Shown: positions 1 through 11,584, numbered from the stretch's first letter. The stretch is DNA of 64,000 nt from Alnus glutinosa (GCF_958979055.1 NC_084886.1:44566654-44630653), one strand, 5' to 3'. The notes: generated by a model from the letters alone, not told the origin. Numbers and translations: made by a program.

Positions 1-350
1 TTTAGGGGAGCCTTACACTTTTAATGATATCTTGATTACTTAAAAAAAAAAAAAAAAACTATTGGGGTTTTTTTTTTAGTTCTTACTGGTTTGGAATTTT
101 TAGTTCTTTGTGATTTTAGGCCATAACCTTTTCTTTTGTCTTTTTTATTGGTATTATTATTATTTTTCCTTATCTTCTGTGTATCTCTTGTATACTTATT
201 GTGTATTAGGGTTACACCCCTTTGTTTTTCAATGAAGTTTTATTACTTGATAAGAAAATTTTAAAGCAAGAAAGAAGAGAGAATTTTAAGGTATACTTCT
301 CTTGTATACTTCTTGTATATTAGGGGGGTTACCCCTTTGTTAAATTAGCC
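1..350 (+). mobile_element. Stacked 3' tails of L1-type LINEs
   Basis: Three copies of one tail pattern follow each other. The first (1-58) is cut by the window edge and ends in an A run. The second (about 185-260) reads 'TTGTATACTTATTGTGTAT', then a C-rich stretch, then 'TCAATGAAGTTTTATTACTT'. The third (about 290-350) repeats the TATACTTCTTGTATAT motif. The same tail ends the coding LINE fragments at 35421-36060 and 59209-60560, which is why these are assigned to LINEs. No coding sequence is left in them. Confidence 0.6.
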
Positions 351-1136
351 ATCTTACGCTAAAAGGTCAGGAAAGAAGATCATTTAAGGTGTTTTACTGC
401 ATACCAGACCAATGGAGTTAAGCTAGGCAGGTTACTTGGGTAAGGTGCCAGGTCCTGTGAGTGATGGGCCTGGCATTTCTAATGATTTGTTTGGGATGCT
501 TTCAGGATAGGGGTTTCAGAAGGGTTTCCACATACATTGTAGACAATTACGTTAATTTTGTTTTACAAATATTTGTACAGATGGAAACCTAAGCAGCCCC
601 TGTGCCTTCTGCCCCTGTTTTAACAGGATTACAGAAACCTTACAGAAAATAGGAAAAAGAGAAAGAAACAGACCAAAATCACGAAGGTGGGAGTCCTTGG
701 GATCTGTGATGTGATGTAGCGTTTAATAGGGCTGGAGGAGGTTTCGTTCAAATTATTTCCTAGCCCATTCTGGGTTTAGAGCAAGCTTGGCTTTAGTTTA
801 GCCAAGGATGGGCCCAGTGACGCCTGCTATTAAACTAGCCAGTCTATGCGACAAAGGATGGAGAAATATAAGGTAAAAGGAACAGGCGTACATGGGACCT
901 TCGTCAATATATTTGAAGAGATGATAGTGTGTGCTTAGAATTAAGAGATGTAGTGGGGACAGGAATTTTAACATCGTGGATCAGAGCCATCAGCAGCATA
1001 TTTAAGGAATTTTAACTTGAGATAGAAGCTCCATAGAATCTCATATGCTCTTAAGGTTCACAGCTCTGGGTATCATCCATGCATATAGTAAAGTTCTTGT
1101 CATCTACATTATTCATTTACTTGGTTATTAGTGTGT

Positions 1137-1227
1137 TTTAGCACTTCTTTTTGGGGGAGCGGGAGTTGCTTTTGCGTGGGAGTTCATTGACACAACACTG
1201 ACTATGGAGACACACAACCCTTAGGAC
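1137..1227 (+). other. Possible last coding exon of an unidentified gene
   Basis: An acceptor-like 'GTGTGTTTTAG' is followed by an open frame reading ALLFGGAGVAFAWEF and then IDTTLTMETHNP and a stop. The first part is hydrophobic and would suit a membrane segment. I do not recognise the protein and could not find upstream exons between 360 and 1130. A second exon-like piece, with an acceptor before FFDRYRGRRVPV and a stop near 1494, lies just downstream in another frame. Both are weak; this may be chance open frame. Confidence 0.2.
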
Positions 1228-1539
1228 CCTCGAAAATGGCGGAAAATCATTGGAGAATTGCCGCATTCAATGCCCACACACAAAATGGTGGTATATGAAT
1301 TCCATTTAAGCTATGCATGTACTCTAATAGGTGGAAAAGAATTACTAAAGTTCACGTGGCTCAAATCTCTCCACTGTTCACTTTTGCAGGTTGAACCAAA
1401 TTTTAATATCCAAGTGTATTTTGAACTAAATACATATATTTTTTTCTTCATGCAGTTCTTTGACAGGTATCGGGGCAGACGGGTGCCCGTATGAGGCAGA
1501 AAAAGATATTTGAGGAAAGCTGCAGACGGACGCAGTTGC

Positions 1540-1925
1540 AAGTTCTTGTAAGATACAGTCAGAACGTGACCAATTGTGTTTTTTTTTTGTTCATTCAGTT
1601 GATTTGGTGGCTGTAGAAAAGATCAGAAAACAGTTACTCATTTGATGATGAGCTTTATCTTTTACCAAAAGAAAGAAAATAAATATTTTGAGCTCTTATC
1701 TGTAGTATTCCATTGTTGTCGGTCCACTGCCGTTACTGAGTTGGAAGTTCTTTCTTGGACTTGGCCACCCTGGGGTGCATGTCCCACCTTTCAAATTGCC
1801 ATTCATTTTGTAGTCAGCTTTCAAATCATTATATATGATGAAAAATGTAAAGCACGATGGGTAACTTTCACTTTATTTATTTATTCCTTTTTGCCAAATC
1901 TTTATAGGAAATGACGACGACGACT

Positions 1926-1964
<39 letters not shown>

Positions 1965-2630
1965 AAAATAAAAAAAAAAGGGCACGACTAGATGACATCA
2001 GGCAATCTGGCAATATATGTAGTCTTGTGGATATGCAATGTCCTGACCAAAAGGAGCACGTGATTTTAGGCAGTTTGATAACGAAAATATTCTGTTGGAT
2101 TGCAACTTGTTTTGGACAGTGTAGTGCTGAAAATTTACAATTGAAGGGAAAGATGATGAAAAATTAACTGATAGTCCCAGAAGGCCATTGCGCATGTATG
2201 TAGGATGATTGTATCGAAATTCTAAAATTTTCTTAATTTTTGGATATCATATGCAGTCATTTATATGTCGGGGAGAACAAAGAGAAGTTTGTTTCTTCAA
2301 AAGCCATGGGAAACCAAAGTGAAAGGCCCAATGTGTATGTCATGGTCTTTTACATGAAGGTTCCAAACTTTTTGCCCTAAGTTGGAAGAGATATGCGGTG
2401 ACTCGCACTATAGATAGAAACAGTTTCTTTCTAGCGCACACAAGCAGGATGACTGATGCTTCGGCTTTTACCCTTTTGTTTTGTTTAATGTTACAAATCG
2501 TGTCGGTGGCAACAAAACGGTTTGCATTAAATTTACAGCTACCCCAACAGAGCGAAGTATCACCTTCCTTTATTTGGTAGTAATGCCAAGAAAGGATCAA
2601 AATTTTCAACACATAAACCAATAATCACTC
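1540..2630. other. No gene seen; poly(A) tract
   Basis: AT-rich sequence with a long A run at about 1927-1978. The short open frames here lack family signatures and splice context. Nothing else can be supported. Confidence 0.5.
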
Positions 2631-2639
2631 TTGATGATC

Positions 2640-2855
2640 TGCTGCTGTAATGAACGCTGACCCAAATCCTCTGCCGACGGCATGGTTGGGCAGCAACAAA
2701 GTCTGGCCGGCAGTTGCCTGGTTCCCTTTTCAAAGTGGCCGAGCATTCTCAGTGCTTTTGTTGGCGCTTACAGTGAGAACTTGCCGGTGATCTCTATAGC
2801 TGGTGGGCCCAACTCCAGCGATTAGAGGACTAATTGGATGGATAACGGATTAGGT
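2640..2855 (+). pseudogene. Relic of a pyruvate decarboxylase gene
   Basis: One frame read through two stops gives CCCNER, then SSADGM, GSCLVPF and GAYSENLPVISIAGGPNSSD. This follows the order of the thiamine-diphosphate-binding N-terminal region of plant pyruvate decarboxylase, where a CCNELNAGYAADGYAR segment is followed by GAYSENLPVICIVGGPNSND. The match is strongest in the last 20 residues. Stops replace residues after the first block and directly after NSSD. No flanking exons of the enzyme are seen, so this is an isolated decayed fragment, not a gene. Pyruvate decarboxylase converts pyruvate to acetaldehyde and CO2; this copy cannot make a protein. Confidence 0.7.
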
Positions 2856-2947
2856 TTTTCAATATCCTCTTAAGCATACAAATTGAAATCCAATTGCTTT
2901 GTGGATCAATAAGTAACATGTAAATCGCGTGCAAATGGCTTTTACAT

Positions 2948-3030
2948 TTATGCTCCGTTTGTTTCGACATGAAATGGTTTCAGGGAAGTCATTTTTCTGA
3001 AAAATATTTTTCATCTTCGATCGACCAAAT
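2948..3030. mobile_element. Fragment related to the 8603-9830 MITE end
   Basis: The stretch 'GCTCCGTTTGTTTCGACATG' followed by AAATGGTTT and a run of short AT motifs matches the terminal repeat of the larger element at 8603-9830 (there 'GTTCCGTTTGTTTCGGCATA'). Only one end is recognised, so this is a fragment or a diverged copy. It lies downstream of the KNL2 stop codon. Confidence 0.4.
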
Positions 3031-3341
3031 TTGTTGGGGAAAAAAAACACAAAAAAAAGCATTAAAATAGGCAGGTTGAAATATTTTCTGCACAAAACCA
3101 ACCAGTTAAACTAAAGCATAAAAGCTGATATGAAGTAAACCATAACATTAACATGAAAAAAAAAAAAAAAAAAAAAAGTATTAAAATGTCAACATGTGGT
3201 TGAGACTTGTGATTTTTTTCTTTTTCCTTTTCTTTTTGTTGATAACCAACATGTCCCAGTGATTCGCATGCATGTGTAGCATTCTTTGCAAGCAAATCGA
3301 CAACAATTTTTCAGTTGCTGGTTTGGAATATGCCTTATAGA

Positions 3342-6300
3342 TCATTTCTTTGGATTCATCAACCTCCTTGATCTTCTGATTACAGATTTATCATAAACCT
3401 TTGGAGCATTTCTTTTTACCATTCCTCCAATTCTTTTCCTAGCGGCATCTGATGAAATAGTCTGATCACTATATTTATGCTTAATGTTCGAATTTGGTGA
3501 AAGTCTCTCTTCTTGTTCCATTCTAAAATTCTTCAATCTAGTCATGCTTCTTGTTGAAACACCTATAGTTGTGGTCAGGACATTCATGCCCATCTCAGAG
3601 TGATAGCCAGCTTTCTCATGTTCTTCTGTTGTCATATCCCTCGAATTCAAGAAAGTATCCTCGTTGTTGTACTTATGATCAGCCTTAGTCTCCTTCTGAT
3701 TAACTGGAGTCTCATTTAGTCCGGATTGCATATTTTTCATTGGACTATTCCCCATTGATTTTCCCAATATATCATTGTAAATGCTCTTTGTCAGCAAACA
3801 ATAATCTGGATCTTCAAAAGTGGATATTAAAAGATCATGTATCCTAGTCACTGGGAGATCATGTAAAGAAAATGGAAAAGTTTTTTCTGCATTGTAACCC
3901 AAAGACACGTCGGACTTGTCAGAAGCAGAAATCCTTGTCAGAACGCCTCTACTAGTAGATTTTTCCCCAGAACAACCAACAGCATACTCCTCCCAGTTCC
4001 AGGGAAATCCAAGCAGGAAATGATTGCATACCTTTTAACATCAGGAGTTAGAATCTTAACTTCAATCAAAATAACATTTTTTAATTGGAAAGCTTCCATA
4101 GTATATATTAATTAAGATAGCAAAAAAAAAAGGGTGGGCTACACTAACACCACATCAATGTCAATCAATGGTTCGCGATGAGGAACAGAAAAATTACCAC
4201 CCCATTGCTCCCCATGTTAATTACTGTGTCATTTTCAACGGCATGCTTCTGCATTTACTTATACAAAACCTGTGATATGATAGGAACTTTCCGATGGAAT
4301 GAACGAATAATCGAGGAATGTGAACATGGAATGGATATATGTTGATAATGACTTCCAATTAATGGCTGGAGACAGACCCCAAGTGAATCCAATTAGGATT
4401 GGAAACAAATCACAAGACAAAACTCTATTTCTTTTCTTCCTTTTTATTCCTGACTCCCATTCTTTAAATAGATAACATAACATCGTAGGATTGAACCACA
4501 GCCCGGAACATTTCCTACTAAGACTCAACCAAGTGGTGATAATATCCACTCAAACTAATCTATTAGAAATAATAGACTCCTGCTAATAATAATAAACAAA
4601 TTAACCTGACTTGCGTAGACTTGATAAACGTAACTTGATAAACTGACTTATGTGACTGCTAGACTTGAACAAGTAGTCTACCCAACATAGACTTATATGA
4701 CTCATAGACTTGAACAATGTAGTCTACCCAATATAAAGATAAGATAACATAATTATCTATCTACCCATCTACTAAATGATAAAGATCCACGCATGAGCTG
4801 CCACCAGAAATGATGATAAGCATGTGGACTCTGGAAGGGATAATGACCACGTGGATTAGACGCTTCACCCAAGCGAAGTTGATTAGGCTTCTAACTCTAG
4901 GGGATCGGTTCCTATCAATTGCCCCTCCTTGAACACGATCCTTGTCCTCAAGGTCGAGTTCTCTCATCTCCGTCCGCCTCTTCAACATTTTCAAGCTCCA
5001 ACTCGCCGTCTAGATCAGCTTCAATAATGAAAACATGTGGGACTGCACAACGATGCCCCGGCGTGAACCTCTCATTTTAGTTGAAACATAATCCTTGTTC
5101 CCTTATTTTCTGCATTTCCTCCCACGAAAGTTTTTTGACAGAGGTTTGAGAACCTGGAGCTTTAGAACTTATTGTCGTAGTGGTATTGGTTTCCCATGAT
5201 GGGCTCCTTTTTGAGTGGGTCAACTCATCCTCCTGCATTCGTGCGAACTCAATGGTCTCACGGAGTGTGCGAGGCTTGAACTTACGAACATCACTTGAAA
5301 TATCAGCCTTCAACCCGCCTAAGAACGTCCCGATTAGTGCTTTTTGTGGCCATCTACCCACACGGTTAGCCAGTTTTTCGAACTCCTTGCTCTGAAACTC
5401 TCTCAAGGTTCCCTTCTGTTTGACTCGGGATAGCGCTTTGTCGTAGTCTTCGTACTCCGTTGGGCCGAACCTAGCCAGTAATTCCCTCTCCATAATGGGG
5501 CCACGTAACCTGCGGGTTTGCAGCTTGGTAAACATTTTTCAGCCATTGCCATCATTGGTTTGCCTCGCTCTCCAAGTAGAATGCCGCCAGTGTGACTTTT
5601 TGCTCCTCAGCTGTGGACTGGTACTCAAAGAATTGAGCAACTCGGTCTAACCAAATTATCGGATCTTCTTCATGGAGCTTCGGAAATTCCATCTTCATAG
5701 GCCGAAAGTGCTGCCCACTGTCTCGGTTATCACGGTTATGACTGCCCCGTGCAACCGACTTCTCCTCCTTAGTCTCCTTCTCATGAGAACGTGATGACTC
5801 GCCTTGGTTCTTTGTGAACCCCTCCTTAATAGAAATTGCAATATTCTCCAACGACTTGTCCACATCTGCAAACCTCTTTGTAGTCTCTTCCACAAGCTTT
5901 TGAAAGTCAAGTTCAAGCTTCTCAATTTGGTCCTTTTGGGTCGACATGCTCTGATACCAATTGATAGGTACTTTCCAATGGAATGAACGAATAATGGAGG
6001 AATGTGAAAATGGAATGGATATATGTTGATAATGAACTCCAATTAATAGCTGGAGACAGACCCCAAGTGAATCCAATTAGGGTTGGAAACAAACCACAAG
6101 ACAAAACTCTATTTCTTTTCTTCCTTTTTATTCATGACTCCCATTCTTTAAATATTTATTCATGACTCCCATTCTTTAAATAGATAACATAACATCGTAG
6201 GATTGAACCACAGCCCGGAACATTTCCTACTACGACTCAACCAAGTGGTGATAATATCCACTCAAACTAATCTATTAGAAATAATAGACTCCTACTAATA

Positions 6301-7651
6301 ATAATAAACTAACTAACCTGACTTGCGTAGACTTGATAAACTGACTTATGTGACTACTAGATTTGAACAAGTAGTCTACCCAACATAGACTTATATGACT
6401 CATAGACTTGAACAATGTAGTATACCCAACAGAAAGATAAGATAACATAATTATCTAACTACCCATCTACTAAATGATAAAGATCTGCGCATGAGCTGCC
6501 ACCAGAAATGATGATAAGCATGCGGACTCTAGAAGGGATAATGATCACGTGGATTGGATGCTTCACCCAAGCGAAGTTGATTAGGCTTCTAACTCTAAGG
6601 GACCAGTTCCTATCATGATACCAGCCCATCACACAACACCAAGTAGTTTTCAAGAAGGCTTAGCTCACTTGAGTCAAGCTCATTCCTCAACCAAATATAA
6701 CACCCAAAATGTTATCATGCAGCTAATGTAGAAGCGAACTCTATTGGAATTAAATGAGACAACTAAACAAAAAGGAAACACATACTTTTAAGTAATAGAG
6801 ATATCATTAAAAGCGTAAGGCGCTCCGAGCTACACTGAAAGTATAAATGAGACACGAAAACACATACCTCAGATGGAAAACCATTTTGAAGCGACCGAGA
6901 CCTATTTATGAAACCAATGATTGTGATGTTGGTGCCATCCGTTGTCTCAAGAGTGGTGGCATCGTGTCTCTTGAAAATTGCAGCAGAGCAAAAAAATCTT
7001 ACTCCTAGTCTCCTGTGAAGGAACCCACATAATTTAAGAAAAAACAACGGATCATCTATACAACAACCTCAAAGAATGACATTAATTGAGCAACTAAACC
7101 TGATTAACCAACATTTATGCCAAGGCACAGCAAAATTCTAAAAAGGGTGCAAAATGTGAGCTTTATTTTTTTCTTCTTGATAAAAGTCCTCATTGTGACT
7201 GGAACTTAAACAACAACATAAACAACCTCCAAATACCCTTTTTGGGTTCACCTCATTTCTATTAATTTCTTGATATTTGCTTCAAGAACTATACAAATTT
7301 CTCCACGTATCACAAAAGGAAGCAAAACTAAGGCAAAAATAAAAAGGATGTGTAAAGACGGAAAGCCTCTTACTCTAACGAAGCAAACCCTCCTACAGCT
7401 AAACCCTTCCCGTCGGGAGCCTTCACCAGCCACCAATCATGCAGTGACACCTGCACAAAAATTATCAAATTTAAGCCAAAAAAAAAAAAAAAAAAGAAAA
7501 GAAAGAAAGGAAGAAAGAAGGGTAAAATATGTACAGATTTGTAGAGAGAAGAGGAGACGATTTTGGTGGTGGAGGTTGGGGTAATCGGTTTGGGTAATGC
7601 TTTTGGATTGAGAGGCGTTGGAAAGCCCCGGCTTCTTCTCGTCTTCACCAT
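3342..7651 (-). CDS. KNL2: SANTA-domain kinetochore protein, KNL2-like
   Basis: Four exons join in frame: 7651-7535, 7450-7374, 7012-6868 and 4031-3342, giving 342 residues. All introns are GT-AG, and the ATG at 7651 opens MVKTRRSRGFPTP. Residues 40-131 form a SANTA domain: VSLHDWWLVKAPDGKGLAV, then FKRHDATTLETTDG, FINRSRSLQNGF and FLLGFPWNWEEYA. In plants this domain marks KINETOCHORE NULL2, which helps load the centromeric histone CENH3 at centromeres. The C-terminal 210 residues are polar and end in RRSRRLMNPKK. I see no CENPC-k motif, which the alpha paralogue carries, so the short beta (EMB1674-like) type fits better; that is an inference. The last intron (4032-6867) contains a complete LTR element in the same orientation. 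The splice junctions and domain order make the family call firm. Confidence 0.85.
4278..6615 (-). mobile_element. GAG-only LTR retroelement (TR-GAG type) in KNL2 intron 3
   Basis: Two direct repeats bound the element: 4278-4917 (3' LTR, 640 bp) and 5962-6615 (5' LTR, 654 bp). Both start TGATAGG and end CCTATCA. The 5-bp duplication TGATA flanks it at 4273-4277 and 6616-6620. Reading the minus strand, the primer-binding site TGGTATCAGAGC, complementary to initiator methionine tRNA, lies one base inside the 5' LTR, and the polypurine tract AAGGAGGGGC lies just before the 3' LTR. The 1044-bp interior codes only for a Ty3/gypsy-type GAG, with no protease, reverse transcriptase or integrase. The 5' LTR carries an extra copy of about 30 bp near 6150. 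LTR divergence and two stops in GAG show that the insertion is not recent. Confidence 0.9.
5077..5946 (-). pseudogene. Decayed GAG frame of the LTR element
   Basis: The frame starts at ATG 5946, directly after the primer-binding site, with MSTQKDQIEKLELDF, a coiled-coil-like segment. The retrotransposon GAG domain follows: KMEFPKLHEEDPIIWLDRVA and FFEYQSTAEEQKVTLAAFYL. A TGA then replaces the expected tryptophan after ESEANQ. The frame continues with ARFGPTEYEDYDKALSRVKQ and LKADISSDVRKFKP. At 5077 a stop falls where the first spacing of the zinc knuckle should be: LCFN, stop, NERFTPGHRC. Past the knuckle the frame runs for a short way and meets the element's 3' end with no pol region. Confidence 0.8.
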
Positions 7652-7782
7652 TGGCTTCGATCTCTCAGTGGCAGTGGAAGAGCAAGTATTGTCCCTTCGA
7701 GTGAATTAATAAAATATTATTTCCTATGTCACTGACAAGTTAAAAGTGAAAAGTAAAATTGTACTATTGGTATATATAGTTG

Positions 7783-8342
7783 GCCTAATTACAAATCGTT
7801 CTTCCTGATATTAAAATTAATTCAGAGAATTCTATAATTAGTTTAATTTACAAATCGCTCTATATAGTTTAATTCCATTAAAAATTGTGACAGATTCTGT
7901 TAGGCACCGTATAATACCAATAAAATAGTGACACGTGTCATTCATAATAAAAAATTATATAAATATATTAAAAATATAAATAAATAAAACTTAAAAAATT
8001 ATAATTATTTTTTAAAAAATAAAAAAAAAAAAAAAAAAAGGAGTGACTGGTTAGTAACCCCTTTGGGGGTGGCCGCACGCCACCGCTAGAGGTGACCATG
8101 GGTGGCGCACGGCCACCCCCAAAGTCATCTAGGGGTGGCTACCCAACCGGCAACCACCCATTTTATCTCTTCAATTTTTTTTTTTAAAAAATTAAGTAAT
8201 ATTTATTTATATTTTTAATATATTTATTTTTTTATTATGATCGACACGTGTCGCTATTTTACTGGTTCTAACGTGGCGCCTAACAGAATTTGTAAAATTT
8301 TTAACGAAATTTGACTTTGAGAAGCTATTTATAAATTAAGCC
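7783..8342. mobile_element. Foldback MITE of about 560 bp with GC-rich core
   Basis: The ends are inverted copies: left 'GGCCTAATTACAAATCG' and, read from the right, 'GGCTTAATTTATAAATAG'. Further in, 'GTGACACGTGTCATTCATAA' at about 7929 pairs with the reverse of 'TTATGATCGACACGTGTCGC' near 8240. The centre (8040-8160) is GC-rich and itself palindromic, with GGGGTGGCC and GGCCACCCCC units. There is no coding sequence. It lies just upstream of the KNL2 start, so its outward arm may touch that promoter. Confidence 0.6.
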
Positions 8343-8602
8343 AATTACATAGATCTCTGAATTAATTTTGAGAATAAAGGGAGCGATTTAATTGCCACAT
8401 GTCTTATATGTACATCAAACTAATCAGCAATTGCCACATTTCTTATATGTTCTATTAATATTATTTAAAAATTTAATATTTATTTAAAAAGAAAACAATT
8501 TTTTTTTTTTTTGGTTTTAAAAAAAAAAAACTAGGGTGAGCCACCCCTATTCCTTGCTAGGTCCACCATGTGTGTTTAGTTATTGTTTAGTTATTCATAT
8601 TA

Positions 8603-9830
8603 ATGTTCCGTTTGTTTCGGCATAAAATAGTTTCTAAAAAATGATTTTGACATTTTCCGGTGTATGGTGGAGGAGAAAATAATAGTCAATTAGAAAATTA
8701 TTTCCGTTTGACAAAAAATGCTTAATAAATTTCGAAAAATGATTTACACTTTTTAAAAGCGTAAATCATTTTCCCCAAACGACAGATGCATTCAATCTTC
8801 TTTTAAACGACGCAATTGACCTTCGCGTTCAAGCAGTCGACCATCATTTGAATTTGGCTAGTGCCGGAATTCGACAATGTTCGGTCCTGTCACCGGATTC
8901 CGGCTACCTTCACTGGAATTCAGTCAACCCAAATTCCAGCGACCAGAACGGATGGATTTCGGCCAGCTGGCCAAGATACGACCGTTCTGTGCTGGATTCC
9001 AACCGTTCTGGCTGGAATCTAGCCTTTTGGCCGGTATCTGGCTAGAACGGTTCGGATTCCGATATTTATCGTCGATTCCAACCCAGATTCTAATGAAACT
9101 GTTTAGATTCCGACATTAATCACCGGAATCCAGCAACATTAGTCGGAATCTGGTGAAAGTGGCCGGAAACCTGCTGATTAGTGACGGAATTTCGTTATCG
9201 ATGATTTTTATATTATTTTACATTAATATTTTTTATGTTGTGAATAAAAATTGATTTTTATAAGTTAATATGATTGAATTAAAATATAAAAAATATTTGT
9301 GATTTTCCATATGCGCGAAACACCGGAAAAAGTTTTAAATGAAAATATTTTTTCTAAAAAATAATTTCCAAAAATATTTTACGAATAAAAATTAGGGGTA
9401 ATTACCTTTTTCCCCCATCAACTACCAGCCATTGTCAACATGCTCCCATGAACTGACACCTCGACCAAAAGAGAGCATCCAACTACCAACTTTACACACT
9501 TTGCCCCCTTCCGTCAGTTTAATTCGTAAAAAGACATAAATGCCCTCAACTTTTTTGAACATATTAATTTTAATATTTTTTATTAATTACTGTTGGAGGG
9601 CATTTTGGTCTTTAAACCAAAATTAACGCCTAAAAATGGAATATTCCGTTCAAGTTAACAGAATTCCTTGATGGAATGGGGCAAAATGTGTAAAGTTGGT
9701 AGTTGGATGCTCTCTTTTGGTCGATGTGTCAGTTCATGGGTGCATGTTGACAATGACTGGTAGTTAATGAGAAAAAAATGTAATTACCCCTAAAAATTAT
9801 TTTACATCGAAACAAATGGAGCATAACATT
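8603..9830. mobile_element. MITE interrupted by a younger MITE
   Basis: The left end AATGTTCCGTTTGTTTCGG pairs with the reverse complement of the right end, AATGTTATGCTCCATTTG. The interior at 8830-9190 consists of diverged CCGGAAT/ATTCCGG-rich motifs and holds no gene; short open frames there are by-products of that repetition. A second element (9395-9790) sits inside the right part. I could not fix the target-site duplication of the outer element. Confidence 0.55.
9395..9790. mobile_element. Nested 396-bp MITE with 9-bp target duplication
   Basis: The element starts GGGGTAATTAC and ends GTAATTACCCC. Inverted repeats run for about 115 bp on each side; 'AGAGAGCATCCAACTACCAA' and its complement occur in both arms. 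The 9-bp sequence TAAAAATTA flanks it directly at 9386-9394 and 9791-9799. A 9-bp duplication with long terminal repeats is typical of Mutator-type elements. It is non-coding and landed inside the older MITE at 8603-9830. Confidence 0.8.
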
Positions 9831-10016
9831 ATAGGGTTGGTTGTTTACTTGTCCACACTTTAGACTATTAGTGGAGGATAAATATAAAAAAGCCAAATTA
9901 GAATCTAATTTCGAAACATCTCAACAATTTTTTTTGGAAAACAAATGAGGTAAAACATAGTGATGTAGTGTGGCTCCCATTCAGCGTAGGAGCTGGGAAA
10001 TATCATGACAAAATAT

Positions 10017-10315
10017 TGTAAAAAATTGAAAGAAATAGAGATTGAAAACGAACATTAAGGCTTCTCTTGGCACAGGATAAAGCCCTAAGGTTACATTATG
10101 CTCTTATTGCTTAATTAATTTACAATACAAATAATCCCTCTTTATATGGATATAGAGAGAATACAAAATGGTATGTAAAGATAATATAATCAAATCAGAA
10201 TTGAATGTATTCAAATCTGATTTGATTATAATCAATTACAATTAATGAGGATTAAATCAAATCCTATAATATGTGGAGAGTACCGTAATATACGGTATCA
10301 ATATATTCTCTAACA
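10017..10315 (-). mobile_element. Possible solo LTR, copia-like
   Basis: Read on the minus strand the segment begins TGTTAGAGAATATATTGATA and ends TTTCAATTTTTTACA, the TG...CA form of a plant LTR. The length is about 300 bp. No second LTR, primer site or matching 5-bp flanks are seen (AATAT on one side, ATGCC on the other), so either the duplication has decayed or the left edge is misplaced. Confidence 0.4.
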
Positions 10316-10418
10316 ATGCCAGACACTAATGAAAGATGTTGATTGAAAATAAATTTAAAAGGATAACATTGTCAGAAATTAGAATTGAACTCCCTTTGTT
10401 CCACTTGTGTAATTCATG

Positions 10419-10556
10419 TGAAAATTGAGGCAAATTCTGTTGCTCATGCTCTAGCAAAGGTGACTGTGTTTCATGTAAGGGATTCATAAATATGGTTGGA
10501 GGAAACTCCACTTGAAGTCTGTGACATAGTTTTTAGGGAATCTTTACTACCCTAAT
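10419..10556 (+). pseudogene. RNase H remnant of a LINE
   Basis: One frame reads VKIEANSVAHALAKVTVFHV, then RDS, a stop, and IWLEETPLEVCDIVFRESL. This is the C-terminal part of the RNase H domain found in plant L1 elements and related proteins, where an ANSVAHALAK block precedes WMEE.P. The remnant has one internal stop and no upstream coding sequence. Confidence 0.6.
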
Positions 10557-10559
10557 TTT

Positions 10560-11580
10560 TTTGACCTTAGGGTCTTATATTTATAAAGATAGTTTATTGT
10601 TAAAAAAAAAAAATGGTAGTTTTGGGGCTACCTACAAATGGTCAGTTAATTTAAAGGGGATAAGTGTAATTCCTCGTATTATTATATATAATTCCTTTTG
10701 CTTGAAGCTTTATTTGTGTGGCTTCATGCATACCCCAAACGTTTCCCCCCCACAGATATTATTTTACACTTCAAAATTTCGGCAAATCATTAGAACGGAG
10801 AAGTCAATTGTCATGCCAACAAGATATGAATGTCTTCTTCTTCTTTCTTTCTTCTTCTTCTTCTTCATTTTTTTTTTTAATAAAAAAAGAAAAGAAAAGA
10901 AAAGAAAAAAGTGACCTTAAGGTGATAGTAAAAAATGCCCTTCCACTGATGCAATTTCATGCAAATGAACTATCTACCCTCAAAATATCGAAAGGGTTAT
11001 TTCGATGAATAAAAAAAATTGTAGGGTTGCGCAAGTGATTCAAGGGAACACTTATCCAAATGTAAAAAATTCAAGGAAACCTCTCCTTTTCTCTCTCTCT
11101 CTCTCTCTCTTCTTTTTTTAAATATTCTCTTTGCCTAGTTTTATCAGATTCAAGGAATTTAGCAAAAGAATAATGCTATATACCACGTTTTTATTCCACA
11201 ATGCTGAATTGACAGTCTTAACCAATTAGATTTTTTTTTTTTTTTTTTTTTTAACAAAGATTGATCGAATAGTTAGTTATGACTGTTGCATCAAGATTGT
11301 CGGATAAAGCCAACTCTTAATATATATTTTTTTACGTACACTGTGACGTCATCGTTATGATTTCTTGAACCTTTTTTTTAAGAGTAATGCTAGAAACTAC
11401 ATTTTTATCCTAGAACTATATCATAATGTTGACGTGGCAATTCCAACAAACTCATAGATCAGTTCTTGTTAAAAAAGAAAAAGAAAATCAAGGGTTGATT
11501 AAAACTATCACGTCAGCATTGTGAGATAAAAATGTGGTATATATCATTACTATTTTTTAAATTGCCATTAGCATGTTATA
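10560..11580. repeat. Intergenic DNA with simple repeats and a dispersed repeat
   Basis: The stretch holds a TTC-rich run near 10835-10866, an AAAAG run near 10885-10910, a CT run at about 11092-11110 and a T run near 11230-11252. The part at 10910-11010 resembles 15325-15430: both carry an AAGGTGAT-like start, TGCCCTT(T/C)CACT and a CGAAA(A)GG...TGAATAAAAAA end. This indicates a dispersed repeat of unknown class. No gene is supported. Confidence 0.45.
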
Positions 11581-11584
11581 TAAT

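Noticed and set aside
8848..9119. Two overlapping open frames with repeated FQPFW and SGW motifs
   Set aside because: They lie inside a non-coding MITE and reflect its CCGGAATC-type internal repeats.
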